A DNA stretch of 64,000 bases. Source: Thiocapsa imhoffii (GTDB lineage: Bacteria; Pseudomonadota; Gammaproteobacteria; Chromatiales; Chromatiaceae). The position numbers and the translations under genes were made by a program. Positions 45,249 through 54,243 of this stretch are shown piece after piece (the stretch's first letter is position 1; each line of letters begins with the position of its first letter). The stretch lies in the NCBI RefSeq assembly GCF_016583985.1, contig NZ_NRSD01000023.1:1-64000 (forward strand), in the 5' to 3' direction. A model generated the notes under the pieces. It was given only the letters and a program-made list of their open reading frames with translations. It had not been told where the DNA came from and made no database searches.

Positions 45249-45707
45249 ATGCGCTTTTTGCTGGTCGACCGAATTCTCGAGCTGGAACCTGGCCATATGG
45301 CGGTCGCGGAGAAGAGCCTTCCGGCCACGGAGGAATTGTTCCTGGATCATTTCCCCGGATTCCCGGTGGTTCCGGGTGTTCTCTTGATCGAGATGATGGG
45401 GCAGACGGCCGCCAAAGCCCTCAATGCACAACGTCTCTCACGGGGCCAGGCCATGCTCGGCGAGGTCCGCTCCGCGCGCTTTCGACACTGGGTCAAGCCG
45501 GATGAGGTCATTCGGTTAAGCGCGACCATCGAGCGCAACCAGGACGATTTCGCGATCGCGAAATGTCAGGCAGAGGTGGCGGGGCGCAAGGTCGGATCCG
45601 CCGAGTTGTTGTTCGTCTTCATGCCGCCGGAGCAACTGGCGCCGGAGTATCGCGACGCGGTTCTCGAGGACTATCTGCTGCAGCAAGGTGGACATCATGA
45701 ATCCTGA
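45249..45707 (+). CDS. FabZ-like 3-hydroxyacyl-ACP dehydratase
   Basis: A 152-residue hot-dog-fold protein. Catalytic His34 and Glu48 are in the conserved stretch LDHFPGFPVVPGVLLIEMMG. It would dehydrate 3-hydroxyacyl-ACP to the enoyl-ACP. Length is as for FabZ. It overlaps the next gene by 11 bases. Confidence 0.88.
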   Translation: MRFLLVDRILELEPGHMAVAEKSLPATEELFLDHFPGFPVVPGVLLIEMMGQTAAKALNAQRLSRGQAMLGEVRSARFRHWVKPDEVIRLSATIERNQDDFAIAKCQAEVAGRKVGSAELLFVFMPPEQLAPEYRDAVLEDYLLQQGGHHES

Positions 45708-46500
45708 GCAACTGGTTGAACATCCCTCGGTGTTGCTCGATCCGTTTTCGGTGAGCGGAAAACGCGTCCTCGTGATCGGCGGAACACGTGGGATCGGTCG
45801 GGCGATCGCACTCCGATTGGCCCAGGCCGGGGCCGAGGTCCTGGTCAATTACGTGCGCGAGCGCGCGGCGGCGGACGCACTGCTCGCGGAGGCGGCCTCA
45901 GGTGGTTTGAACATTCAGGCACTGCGCGCTGATGTGACCTCGGAAAAGGCCCTCGATGAACTCACGACCGGGGTCAATGAGCGCTTCCAGGATCTCTCGG
46001 CACTCGTCTTCGCCGCCGCGACCGGCATTCACCGCCCGCTCGAGCAAACGAGTTCCAAGCACTTCGACTTCACCTTCGCGTTGAACGTCAAAGCCTTCCT
46101 GGCCCTGGTGAAACGGTTCGCACCCAGCATGCAACCCGGCTCCTCCATCATTGCCCTGTCCTCGGAGGGTGCGGAGCGCGCAACCCCTCAATACGGGCTG
46201 ATCGGCGCATCCAAGGCCGCCCTTGAGGCACTCTGTCGGCAATTGGCCGTGGAATTGTCCGACCAGGGCATCCGCGTCAATGTCTTGGCGCCGGGAACAG
46301 TGAGGACCGATGCTTGGAAGGCCTTACCCGATGCCGAACACCGACTCACTGCTGCCGCGGAGCGTTCGCCGATCGGTCGTCTGGTCACGCTGGATGAGAT
46401 TGCATGCGCCGCGCAATTTCTCGTCTGTGATGCCTCATCCGGCATGGTTGGGCAGACACTGGTCGTCGATGGCGGGGCACGCATCCTGGGCTCGGCCTGA
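45697..46500 (+). CDS. FabL-like enoyl-ACP reductase (SDR)
   Basis: A 267-residue SDR with NAD(P) motif VIGGTRGIGRAIALRLA near residue 26. The active-site region is SSEGAERATPQYGLIGASKA: Tyr and Lys are separated by six residues, the Y-x6-K pattern of enoyl-ACP reductases (FabI/FabL), not the Y-x3-K of ketoreductases. The stretch LVFAAATGIHRPLEQ and ASKAALEALCRQLAVEL is close to FabL of Bacillus. It should reduce the enoyl-ACP. ATG at 45697 is chosen over the GTG at 45688. Its 3' end overlaps a convergent gene by 66 bases. Confidence 0.8.
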   Translation: MNPEQLVEHPSVLLDPFSVSGKRVLVIGGTRGIGRAIALRLAQAGAEVLVNYVRERAAADALLAEAASGGLNIQALRADVTSEKALDELTTGVNERFQDLSALVFAAATGIHRPLEQTSSKHFDFTFALNVKAFLALVKRFAPSMQPGSSIIALSSEGAERATPQYGLIGASKAALEALCRQLAVELSDQGIRVNVLAPGTVRTDAWKALPDAEHRLTAAAERSPIGRLVTLDEIACAAQFLVCDASSGMVGQTLVVDGGARILGSA

Positions 46501-47352
46501 GGGGTTGGCCGCCGCATCAATGATCTCGGACTCGAGGCCCACAAGCCCCATCACGGAGTGGACCGCGGCGGCGATGATGTCGGGGCGCGGGGCGTGCTCA
46601 ATCGAATCATTGCGCTGACACAGCAGTCGACAGAGCCAATCGGTCGGCGATTCGAAATCGCAATGCTCCGCCCCATCGACCCAGGTGACTGTGGCATCTG
46701 GGGCAGCCGCGAAGACAGCTAATCCGTTGTTTTGCGCATTACAGGGCGATGGATCGCCGACCAGTCCGATCAGTGGCGGCGCGAACGCCGCCGCGGCACT
46801 TTCGCCGATTTGCTGCGTGTCGACCAGATCCAGCGTCACCACGCCGAGGGTGCGTTGATCATTGCGCCCCGCGATGACCGCGGCCAGACCGCCAGCAGAG
46901 AAACCCACATAGACCACGCGCTCGGCGTTCAGCGCATCGGCAACGCGGATCAGATCCAGGCCATTGCGCAGATGCCGGCCATCCCAGAGTCGTGTATTGC
47001 AGAAATCGAGCGTCACCGTTGTCATGCCCTCCGCCGCGAGCGCCGTTGCTAAATCAGCCATGCGCGCTTGATTGCGCAAGAAACCGTGAGCAAGTAGCAC
47101 CATATCAGAGCTGCGAGGATGCCGTGGCCGATGGATGCGGTAATGCAAGGCACACCCGGTTGGTGAATCGACAACTCCGGACTCGAGTGTCCAATGCCCG
47201 CCGCGCTCTGAAACGAACGGGCTCGCGTGCCGCGAGACGCGATCTTCATTATCCGAGTGAGTGCCGGTGGTCTGGTGCAGGTCGCGCGTTGCACTCAGAT
47301 GAAGACATCCTGTGAGCACCAGACAAAAAGCAAGGATCGCTGTAAACTTCAC
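46435..47352 (-). CDS. Lipoprotein alpha/beta hydrolase
   Basis: A 305-residue predicted lipoprotein. Signal MKFTAILAFCLVLTGC ends with a lipobox (LTGC). The hydrolase domain has VLLAHGFLRNQARMADLATA and a nucleophile elbow VYVGFSAGGLAAVIAG. A likely acid and His lie in TWVDGAEHCDFESP. GTG at 47352 is the start that gives the signal peptide; TTG at 47364 is possible. Its 3' end overlaps the FabL-like gene on the other strand. PpsR-type boxes lie at its start, so it may be under photosynthetic control. Confidence 0.75.
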   Translation of the reverse strand: MKFTAILAFCLVLTGCLHLSATRDLHQTTGTHSDNEDRVSRHASPFVSERGGHWTLESGVVDSPTGCALHYRIHRPRHPRSSDMVLLAHGFLRNQARMADLATALAAEGMTTVTLDFCNTRLWDGRHLRNGLDLIRVADALNAERVVYVGFSAGGLAAVIAGRNDQRTLGVVTLDLVDTQQIGESAAAAFAPPLIGLVGDPSPCNAQNNGLAVFAAAPDATVTWVDGAEHCDFESPTDWLCRLLCQRNDSIEHAPRPDIIAAAVHSVMGLVGLESEIIDAAANPSGRAQDACPAIDDQCLPNHAG

Positions 47353-47358
47353 TTGACA
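47341..47358. promoter_or_regulatory. PpsR/CrtJ-type operator, box 1 of a tandem pair
   Basis: TGTAAACTTCACTTGACA, perfect TGT-N12-ACA. It overlaps the GTG start of the lipoprotein hydrolase on the minus strand. Confidence 0.7.
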
Positions 47359-47364
47359 GGCCAA

Positions 47365-47382
47365 TGTCAGATTGAGTTGACA
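47365..47382. promoter_or_regulatory. PpsR/CrtJ-type operator, box 2 of a tandem pair
   Basis: TGTCAGATTGAGTTGACA, perfect TGT-N12-ACA, six bases after box 1 and in the same orientation. PpsR/CrtJ tetramers are known to bind paired boxes a few bases apart. The pair lies between the hydrolase and the SDR/DUF2867 gene, so it can act on one or both directions. Confidence 0.7.
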
Positions 47383-47555
47383 ATCGGATCACCCGGCGGT
47401 CATCCGGACTTCACGATGGCGAATCAGGGTGGACGAGGTTGCAGACCACGGTGAATCAGCACAGCAACGCTGTCGACCTGATGGATGACTGTAGGGCTTG
47501 GGGTGCTCAGAACAAACCCGAGACGCGTCAGAACGAATCATGGTGAGGGATCCGC

Positions 47556-49097
47556 ATGGCCGCAACCACAGCCGAGAACACCGTCGGTGCGCAAAGATCC
47601 GCTGACACCGATGAGGGCACTCGCATGACAAGCCGACATGGCCGGTGTCTCGTGTTCGGAGCGAGCGGATACGTTGGTGGGCATCTTGTCCCGCACTTGC
47701 TGAAGGAAGGGCGGTTGGTGCGGGCGAGCGCGCGCAACCCGGCGGTCCTGGCGGCTCGCGATTGGCCAGGTGTCGAGATCGTCGCCGCAGACGCGCTGGC
47801 TCCACACACCCTGACCGCCGCCCTACAGGATATCGAGGTCGCATACTATCTGGTGCATTCGATGGCGGCGGGACGTGATTTCGGTCGGCTCGACCTGGAG
47901 GCCGCGCGTCACTTCGCCACCGCGGCATCCAACGCCGGCGTGCGCCGCATCGTCTATCTCGGTGGGCTCGTGCCTGAGGATGCGGTCAGTGAGCATATCG
48001 TCTCGCGACGGGATACGGGCGAGGTCTTGCGACAGGGGAGTGTCCCGGTCACGGAGCTTCGGGCCGGCATCATTGTGGGCCCAGGTTCGGCGGCGTTCGA
48101 GGTCATGCGCGACCTTGTTTATCATTTACCGCTCATGATCACCCCACGCTGGGTCCGTGCACAATCACCACCGATCGCCCTGGAGAATTTGCTGGTCTAT
48201 CTCGCGCAGATCCCGTGGGTCGATGACAGCGCTGGGCGTTGTCTCGATGCGGCCGGACCCGAGACCCTGACCTACACGCAGATGATGCGGATCCTGGCGG
48301 ACGCCGCCGGCAAGCGGCAGCCCTGGATCATTCCGGTGCCCGTGCTGACGCCAGGACTTTCGGCTTATTGGTTGAGGTTTATCACGGCCGTCCCGACCAA
48401 TGTGGCACGTGCCCTGATCGAAGGATTACGCCACGACTTCTTCGCCGATGATGCGGAGTTGCGTCGCCTGGTTCCACAGCGGTTGCTCGGGTTCAGGGAA
48501 TCGGTCGATGCCGCATTTGCGTTGGAACGGCAAAGCGCGGCCTCAACGCGGTGGACCGAAGGAGCCTTTACCATGCGCAACCAACGCATCGATTACGCCT
48601 ACTACGCCAAACGTGCATCAGGCGCGAGCGAGACGCGTGCCGACCCTTCGGCGGTGTGGCGAGTGGTGGCCGCAATCGGCGGTGACAATCGTTATTATTA
48701 TTTGAATAGCCTCTGGTCGATCCGTGAATGGATGGATTGGGCGATCGGCGGTCCGGGACGGACCCGCACGCGGCGCGACGGTCAGACCGTTCGCACCGGG
48801 GATCGCATCGATCACTGGACGGTTCTGGGTGCCGAGCACGAGAAGCGTCTCACCCTCGCGTTCGGGTTGCGCGCGCCCGGAGCTGGCGTCATGGAGTTCG
48901 ACCTCAGTGAATTGGAGAACGGTGGTACCCGCCTGACGGCCACCGCCTATTGGCATCCCGCGGGCGTTTGGGGCCTGCTCTACTGGTACGGTCTGGAACC
49001 CATCCATCGGTTCGTCTTCAAAGGTCTGACCCGTGAGATTTGTCGCCGCGCCGAGCGTGATCGACGTCTCCCGGGTTCTGGCTGCGAGTCAGCATAG
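47556..49097 (+). CDS. SDR/NAD(P)-binding protein with DUF2867 domain
   Basis: A 513-residue protein. Residues 25-310 are an atypical SDR (NmrA-like) with CLVFGASGYVGGHLVPHLLK. Residues 340-500 match DUF2867 (WMDWAIGGPGRTRTRRDG and the stretch TRLTATAYWHPAGVWGLLYW). Such fusions occur in many proteobacteria; function is not established. The ATG at 47556 has GAGGG close upstream. It is first in a run toward the men genes and lies downstream of the tandem PpsR-type boxes. Confidence 0.85.
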   Translation: MAATTAENTVGAQRSADTDEGTRMTSRHGRCLVFGASGYVGGHLVPHLLKEGRLVRASARNPAVLAARDWPGVEIVAADALAPHTLTAALQDIEVAYYLVHSMAAGRDFGRLDLEAARHFATAASNAGVRRIVYLGGLVPEDAVSEHIVSRRDTGEVLRQGSVPVTELRAGIIVGPGSAAFEVMRDLVYHLPLMITPRWVRAQSPPIALENLLVYLAQIPWVDDSAGRCLDAAGPETLTYTQMMRILADAAGKRQPWIIPVPVLTPGLSAYWLRFITAVPTNVARALIEGLRHDFFADDAELRRLVPQRLLGFRESVDAAFALERQSAASTRWTEGAFTMRNQRIDYAYYAKRASGASETRADPSAVWRVVAAIGGDNRYYYLNSLWSIREWMDWAIGGPGRTRTRRDGQTVRTGDRIDHWTVLGAEHEKRLTLAFGLRAPGAGVMEFDLSELENGGTRLTATAYWHPAGVWGLLYWYGLEPIHRFVFKGLTREICRRAERDRRLPGSGCESA

Positions 49098-49115
49098 CAA
49101 CGAGGTATGACAAGC

Positions 49116-50048
49116 ATGGCAACACATCAGGATTCGGCTCTCTCTCAGCCGCAAGGCGCGACGAAGCCAGGTCGGGTTCCACTACCCGCGGCATTGGATG
49201 CCGCGCGGCACGATCTCGTCAGTGAGCAGGCGGGGCGAATCCACTATTACGCCGATGTCTCCGCGGATGGCCACCCGCTGGTCTTGATCCACAGTGTCAA
49301 CGCCGCGCCAAGCGCCTTCGAGATGAAGCCACTGTTCGACCACTATCGAGGCCAACGACCCGTCTATGCCCTCGACCTCCCTGGCTTCGGCCATTCCGAG
49401 CGAGACAATCGCCGTTACTCACCAACCCTCTACGCCAACGCCATTGTCGAATTCATCGATCACGTCGTGGGCAAACCTTGCGATGTTGTTGCCTTTTCGC
49501 TCGGATGTGAATTTGCCGCCCAAGCAGCGACCCTGCGGCCAGGCGAGGTCAGTTCGCTGGTCCTGATCTCGCCAACGGGATTCAGTGCGCGCCGCCTGCC
49601 GAGCGGCCAAGCGGCCGAACGGGCGCACAAGGTGTTGAGCGTCCCAGTCGTCAATGATGGTTTGTTTCGGCTCTTGACATCGCGTCCCAGCATCCGTTTT
49701 TTCTACAATCAGGCGTTCCATGGCTCGATTCCGCCCGAGATGATCGACTACGCCTACGCCACGTCGCATCAACCCGGCGCGAAATATGCCCCCCTCTACT
49801 TTCTGTCGGGTCAACTGTTCACCCAAAATGCGCGAGAAGTCCTCTATGCACAACTCACGCAGCCCGTGCTTGTGCTCTATGACCGAGACCCGAACATTGA
49901 TTTCCATGAACTGCCTGATTTTCTAGGTCATCATCCGAACTGGCGTGCCGAGCGGATCACTCCAACGCGGGGATTGCTGCAATGGGAGCAGCCCGCGCAG
50001 ACGGCCGCCGCCATCGACCGGTTTTGGACGATGTCCAAGGCTGCGTGA
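49116..50048 (+). CDS. Alpha/beta hydrolase-fold protein with a degenerate triad
   Basis: A 310-residue alpha/beta hydrolase-like protein. The nucleophile elbow reads AFSLGCEFAA, so the first Gly of GxSxG is Ala. The acid is in LVLYDRDPNIDF. Where the His is expected (usually GHLPQWE), the sequence is TRGLLQWEQPAQ with no His, so hydrolase activity is doubtful. ATG 49116 has GAGGT nine bases upstream; ATG 49107 is less well placed. MenH is a member of this superfamily, but lack of the His argues against it. Confidence 0.75.
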   Translation: MATHQDSALSQPQGATKPGRVPLPAALDAARHDLVSEQAGRIHYYADVSADGHPLVLIHSVNAAPSAFEMKPLFDHYRGQRPVYALDLPGFGHSERDNRRYSPTLYANAIVEFIDHVVGKPCDVVAFSLGCEFAAQAATLRPGEVSSLVLISPTGFSARRLPSGQAAERAHKVLSVPVVNDGLFRLLTSRPSIRFFYNQAFHGSIPPEMIDYAYATSHQPGAKYAPLYFLSGQLFTQNAREVLYAQLTQPVLVLYDRDPNIDFHELPDFLGHHPNWRAERITPTRGLLQWEQPAQTAAAIDRFWTMSKAA

Positions 50049-50066
50049 TGCCTAGGCCGTGAACAA

Positions 50067-50105
50067 GGAGATGCGGGCGCGTCGTGCTGACGCGCACGCA
50101 TCTCC
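50067..50105. terminator. Strong hairpin between the hydrolase and menF
   Basis: GGAGATGCG pairs with CGCATCTCC, and inside them GCGCGTC pairs with GACGCGC around the loop GTGCT. Sixteen base pairs with one internal G/A mismatch. No T-run follows. It sits 19 bases after the hydrolase stop and 32 bases before menF, so it may lower or separate men expression. Confidence 0.55.
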
Positions 50106-50137
50106 GTGACCAGACCGATCCGTTTTCACATTGATCC

Positions 50138-51535
50138 ATGCTTGCACCGCTCAAGACTCTCGAGCAAATCATCGCTCGCCTCGGCGAAACGATCGACAGC
50201 CTCGAACTCTCCCGAACGGATGGCTTCGCCTCGCTGGTGCTTGAGTTACCACACGGACTCAGTCGTGCGCCGGACCTACCGGGACCACAGTTTCAGTTCG
50301 CGCACAATCATCGCGGCGAGGTGCGGGCTGGCTACGGGGTCGCTGGTGAATGGGTTGCGCAGGGCGACCTACGACTGCGGCAATTGCAAGTCATAGCCAA
50401 GGGTATCTCACGGGCATGGCAACACCAGGATCCAGATGAGACCGGATTCAAGGGGTTCGCGATGCTTGGGTTTGCCGCTTCGCCCGATGAGCGACCAGAG
50501 GCTTCGATGGTCGATGGCCACTCCTTGCCGAATGCCCTTCTCTGGATTCCTGAACTGGCGCTCTCATCACGCACGGGCCAGTCAGCGGTGATTCTGACCA
50601 CGGCGCTGCCCGTGAGCCGGGAACGGGCATTCAGTCGCTGGAAGGAACAGCTTAAGCGCACGATCCCGCATCTGAACCAGCCAGCGCTAGCCCCACTCAC
50701 GCCCGCCCACCTCGATCATGGCGCGACCATCCCGGACTTTCGGCATTGGAAGACACTCGTTGCGACAGCCTTGCAACAGATCGATCAGGCACGCCTTGAG
50801 AAGGTCGTGATCTGTCGACGTCTCAGATTGCACGGTCACCGCCGCTTCGATCTAACCCGCTTGCAAGCCGCCTTGGCCTACCTCTTCCCATCCTGCCAGG
50901 TGGTGACGATCAGGCGCCATCTCGCAAGCTTTGTCGCGGCGACGCCAGAACGGCTGTTGACGCAACAGCGCGGGATCGTTGAGGTCGATGCGATCGCTGG
51001 AACCGCCTGTCGCGCACCGAGTGCCGCGCGTGATGCGCAACTCACAACCGAATTGCAGACGAGCCCAAAGAATCTGCGAGAGCACAATGTTGTGGTCGAT
51101 GCCGTGGTGGACGCACTCCGTCAATGTAGTCGACGGATCGAGCGGCCGGAAACGCCCCAGGTGATGCAACTGAACAACGCCCAGCACCTCTGGACCATGA
51201 TTCGCGCTGAGCTGATCCCAGGCATGGACGTCTTCCAACTCGCCGAACTGCTGCATCCGACCCCGGCGACCAACGGTCAACCCTGTGCGCGTGCCCGGGC
51301 ATGGCTGCGGCAAGTCGAACCCTTCCAACGCGGCTGGTATACGGGCGCGGCCGGCATCCTTGAGCCGGATCTCACTGGCGAACTTTGGGTTCTGCTGCGT
51401 TGTGCCAGCATCCATGATCGCACCGCGGATCTTTTCGCCGGGGCCGGAATCGTCGCCGGTTCCGATGCCGAGCTGGAATGGCAGGAAACCGCCCACAAGC
51501 TGGCCGCCATGTCCAGCGCGCTGCAATTCGCATGA
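50138..51535 (+). CDS. menF: Isochorismate synthase
   Basis: A 465-residue chorismate-binding enzyme that makes isochorismate, the entry to menaquinone. The C-terminal chorismate-binding fold has KVVICRRLRLHGHRRFDLTR, AATPERLL, VDAIAGTACRAPSAARDAQL and LHPTPATNGQP. Overlaps menD by four bases (ATGA). Chorismate lyase or anthranilate synthase are ruled out by context. Confidence 0.92.
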   Translation: MLAPLKTLEQIIARLGETIDSLELSRTDGFASLVLELPHGLSRAPDLPGPQFQFAHNHRGEVRAGYGVAGEWVAQGDLRLRQLQVIAKGISRAWQHQDPDETGFKGFAMLGFAASPDERPEASMVDGHSLPNALLWIPELALSSRTGQSAVILTTALPVSRERAFSRWKEQLKRTIPHLNQPALAPLTPAHLDHGATIPDFRHWKTLVATALQQIDQARLEKVVICRRLRLHGHRRFDLTRLQAALAYLFPSCQVVTIRRHLASFVAATPERLLTQQRGIVEVDAIAGTACRAPSAARDAQLTTELQTSPKNLREHNVVVDAVVDALRQCSRRIERPETPQVMQLNNAQHLWTMIRAELIPGMDVFQLAELLHPTPATNGQPCARARAWLRQVEPFQRGWYTGAAGILEPDLTGELWVLLRCASIHDRTADLFAGAGIVAGSDAELEWQETAHKLAAMSSALQFA

Positions 51536-53382
51536 CGGCGCACCTCCACGGCGACCAAGGCTGTTTGAACCGGCAATGGTCACAGTCCCTTTTCGAGGGA
51601 CTGATTCACGGCGGTGTGCGGGACCTGGTGCTGTCACCTGGATCGCGTTCGACCCCCCTTGTTCTTGGCGCCCTGAACTGCCCCGAACTCCGCCTCAGAC
51701 CCATTCTCGATGAGCGCAGCGCGGCCTTCTATGCACTTGGACTGGCCGCGGCAACACAGCGTCCCGTTGCGCTTCTCTGCACATCCGGAAGCGCACCTGC
51801 TCATTGGTTTCCGGCGGTGATGGAGGCCTTCGAATCGGCTGTTCCGCTCCTCCTGCTCACGGCCGATCGCCCGCCGGAACTGCGGGCCTGGGGAGCGAAT
51901 CAGACGGTGGATCAACAGCGTCTCTTTGGCCGGTTCGTGATCGAGTTCCATGATCCCGGCCCCGCCCGCGTCGGGACGGAGGCGCGCCGCGCGATCCGCG
52001 CCTTGGGGGTCCGGGCGGCATGGGTCAGTCGTGGTCCCCGGCCCGGCCCCGTCCATCTGAATCTGCCATTTCGCGAACCGCTCGTCCCGAAAGGTCCCTG
52101 TCCTCCCGAGCCGTGGGAGCCTCATCCGGACCAGCCGATAGCCGATCGGCCCAGACCGCCGGGCGGGCCAGTGGAGAACGCGCCCCAGGCACCGGGCGAG
52201 ACAATCCGCATTCAGGCCCCTTGGTTCTTCGACAACGTTGTGCTCGAACCGGATCAGATCGCTGCCATCCGGTCGCTTCTCACTGGACCTGGAGTGATCT
52301 GCTGCGGTCCGATGCGGATCGGGCAGAGCGCGATGCAGGCCATTTGGGACTGTGCCCGGTTGCTCGGAGCACCGGTCCTGACCGACCCACTCTGCGGTCT
52401 GCGTTTCACCCCCCGAGCATGCAATCGCGTGGCCCGTTATGACAGCCTCTTACGCAATCCTGCGACGGCGCAACGACTGCGTCCGCGTTGGGTTCTGAAA
52501 ATCGGACGCACACCGGTTTCCAAAACACTCCAGAACTGGCTGCGTGGTGTCCCCAGCCTGCTCGTCGATCCAAGTGAACACTGGTTCGATCCAGATCATG
52601 ATGTGCGGATCCGCCTCGGCGCACACCCCGAGACCCTGCTGAACATCCTGACTCGGCTCACTGCAGAGGACCACACGAATGACTCCGCGGGACAGGGTTG
52701 GTTAGCTGACTGGGCGCAGGCTGAACAGACCGTCGACGCCCTGGCGAGGGACTTTCTGGCGACCTCGCGGTGGTTCGAGGGTCAGTTGATCACGCACCTG
52801 CTCGCGCGGATCCCACCCGGCGAAGGGCTGTTCTGTGCGAACTCGCTCCCAATCCGCCAACTCGACTGCTGGTCTGGCCAACGCGACACGCCTTTGGCAT
52901 GCTTTGGTCATCGCGGTGCCAGCGGGATCGATGGACAGCTGTCGACCTTCGCGGGGTTGAACGCCGGCGGGAGCGAGACTGGTGGAGGTGTCATCGGCCT
53001 GCTCGGCGACCTCTCCTTCATGCATGATGTCGGTGGACTCACACTGCTTGACGCAGTCAAACGCCCTTGTATCGTCCTGAACAATGGCGGAGGGCGCATC
53101 TTCGATTATCTCCCGCAGCATGGGCTGCCGGATTTTGAACGCTTGTGGCGGACGCCTTCCCGTGTGACGCTTGCTCCCTTAGCGCAAGCCTTCGCACTCC
53201 CGCATCGCGTCGTGGAGGATGCCCCTGGCTTCTCGCAAGCCCTTGATGAATGCTTGGCGCTCGGGCCAGCGGGCGGAGCCTCGGGCCTCATCGAAGTGCG
53301 AATCGATGCCGAACGCAGCCTAAAATTGCACCGCGCCTTCTGGCACGGCATGTCAGAATCAACGCCTTTCCATGTTCAGTGA
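51532..53382 (+). CDS. menD: SEPHCHC synthase
   Basis: A 616-residue thiamine-diphosphate enzyme joining isochorismate and 2-oxoglutarate. N-terminal signature [20 protein letters not shown] with [13 protein letters not shown] and [21 protein letters not shown]-terminal ThDP region [20 protein letters not shown] then [15 protein letters not shown] at 51532 overlaps menF; longer frames upstream are not used. A Pro-rich segment near 200-220 is longer than in typical MenD. Confidence 0.95.
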   Translation: MTAHLHGDQGCLNRQWSQSLFEGLIHGGVRDLVLSPGSRSTPLVLGALNCPELRLRPILDERSAAFYALGLAAATQRPVALLCTSGSAPAHWFPAVMEAFESAVPLLLLTADRPPELRAWGANQTVDQQRLFGRFVIEFHDPGPARVGTEARRAIRALGVRAAWVSRGPRPGPVHLNLPFREPLVPKGPCPPEPWEPHPDQPIADRPRPPGGPVENAPQAPGETIRIQAPWFFDNVVLEPDQIAAIRSLLTGPGVICCGPMRIGQSAMQAIWDCARLLGAPVLTDPLCGLRFTPRACNRVARYDSLLRNPATAQRLRPRWVLKIGRTPVSKTLQNWLRGVPSLLVDPSEHWFDPDHDVRIRLGAHPETLLNILTRLTAEDHTNDSAGQGWLADWAQAEQTVDALARDFLATSRWFEGQLITHLLARIPPGEGLFCANSLPIRQLDCWSGQRDTPLACFGHRGASGIDGQLSTFAGLNAGGSETGGGVIGLLGDLSFMHDVGGLTLLDAVKRPCIVLNNGGGRIFDYLPQHGLPDFERLWRTPSRVTLAPLAQAFALPHRVVEDAPGFSQALDECLALGPAGGASGLIEVRIDAERSLKLHRAFWHGMSESTPFHVQ

Positions 53383-53393
53383 GGTTCATCACG

Positions 53394-54242
53394 GTGGCTG
53401 AAGAGAGCACATCTCAGGCAGCGATTCATTGGGAGACTCCCGCCGCTGCCCAGTATGGAGACATCCTTTACCAACACAGCGAACGGATCGCGAAGATCAC
53501 CATCAACCGCCCCGAGGTTCGCAACGCCTTTCGCCCCCAGACCGTTCAAGAGCTGATCGACGCCTTCCACCGGGCGCACATGGATCCGAACATCGGTGTC
53601 ATCATCCTCACCGGGGCAGGGGATCTCGCGTTCTGCTCGGGCGGGGACCAACGGATTCGGGGGGAGGAGGGCTACCGGGATCAGGCTGGCGTTGAGCACC
53701 TCAATGTTCTGGAACTGCAACGACAGATTCGCACCCTCCCGAAACCGGTCGTCGCCATGGTGGCCGGCTATGCCATCGGCGGTGGTCATGTCTTACACCT
53801 GATCTGTGATCTCACGATCGCGGCAGAGAACGCACGGTTTGGGCAGACCGGCCCTCGTGTGGGCAGCTTTGATGGTGGTTTTGGTGCCGGATTGATGGCC
53901 CGGACCATTGGTTTGAAAAAAGCAAAGGAGATCTGGTTTCTGTGTCGTCAGTACGATGCGCAGGAGGCACTGGCCATGGGACTGGTCAATTGTGTCGTCC
54001 CCCTGGGACAGCTTGAGGCGGTGACCCTTGATTGGTGTCGACAAATGAATCAGCTTTCCCCAACCGCATTGCGCATTTTAAAAGCGGCCTTTAATGCGGA
54101 CACGGATGGCTTGGCGGGCATTCAAGAATTAGCAGGCAACGCCACCGCGCTCTTCTACACGACCGCGGAAGGGCAGGAAGGTCGGGATGCATTCCTCGAG
54201 AAACGCCCACCTGATTTCGCCCGTTTCCCACGGCGACCCTAG
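53394..54242 (+). CDS. menB: 1,4-dihydroxy-2-naphthoyl-CoA synthase
   Basis: A 282-residue crotonase-fold enzyme that closes the naphthoquinol ring. Features: [15 protein letters not shown] near residue 84, [19 protein letters not shown] near 125, and the C-terminal [19 protein letters not shown] typical of MenB. Start is GTG at 53394, with GAGGT eight bases upstream. It follows menD by 11 bases. Confidence 0.95.
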   Translation: MAEESTSQAAIHWETPAAAQYGDILYQHSERIAKITINRPEVRNAFRPQTVQELIDAFHRAHMDPNIGVIILTGAGDLAFCSGGDQRIRGEEGYRDQAGVEHLNVLELQRQIRTLPKPVVAMVAGYAIGGGHVLHLICDLTIAAENARFGQTGPRVGSFDGGFGAGLMARTIGLKKAKEIWFLCRQYDAQEALAMGLVNCVVPLGQLEAVTLDWCRQMNQLSPTALRILKAAFNADTDGLAGIQELAGNATALFYTTAEGQEGRDAFLEKRPPDFARFPRRP

Positions 54243-54243
54243 C

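Noticed and set aside
49116-50048. Naming the hydrolase menH from its place before menF
   Set aside because: The catalytic His is missing and the elbow is altered, so the function is not supported.
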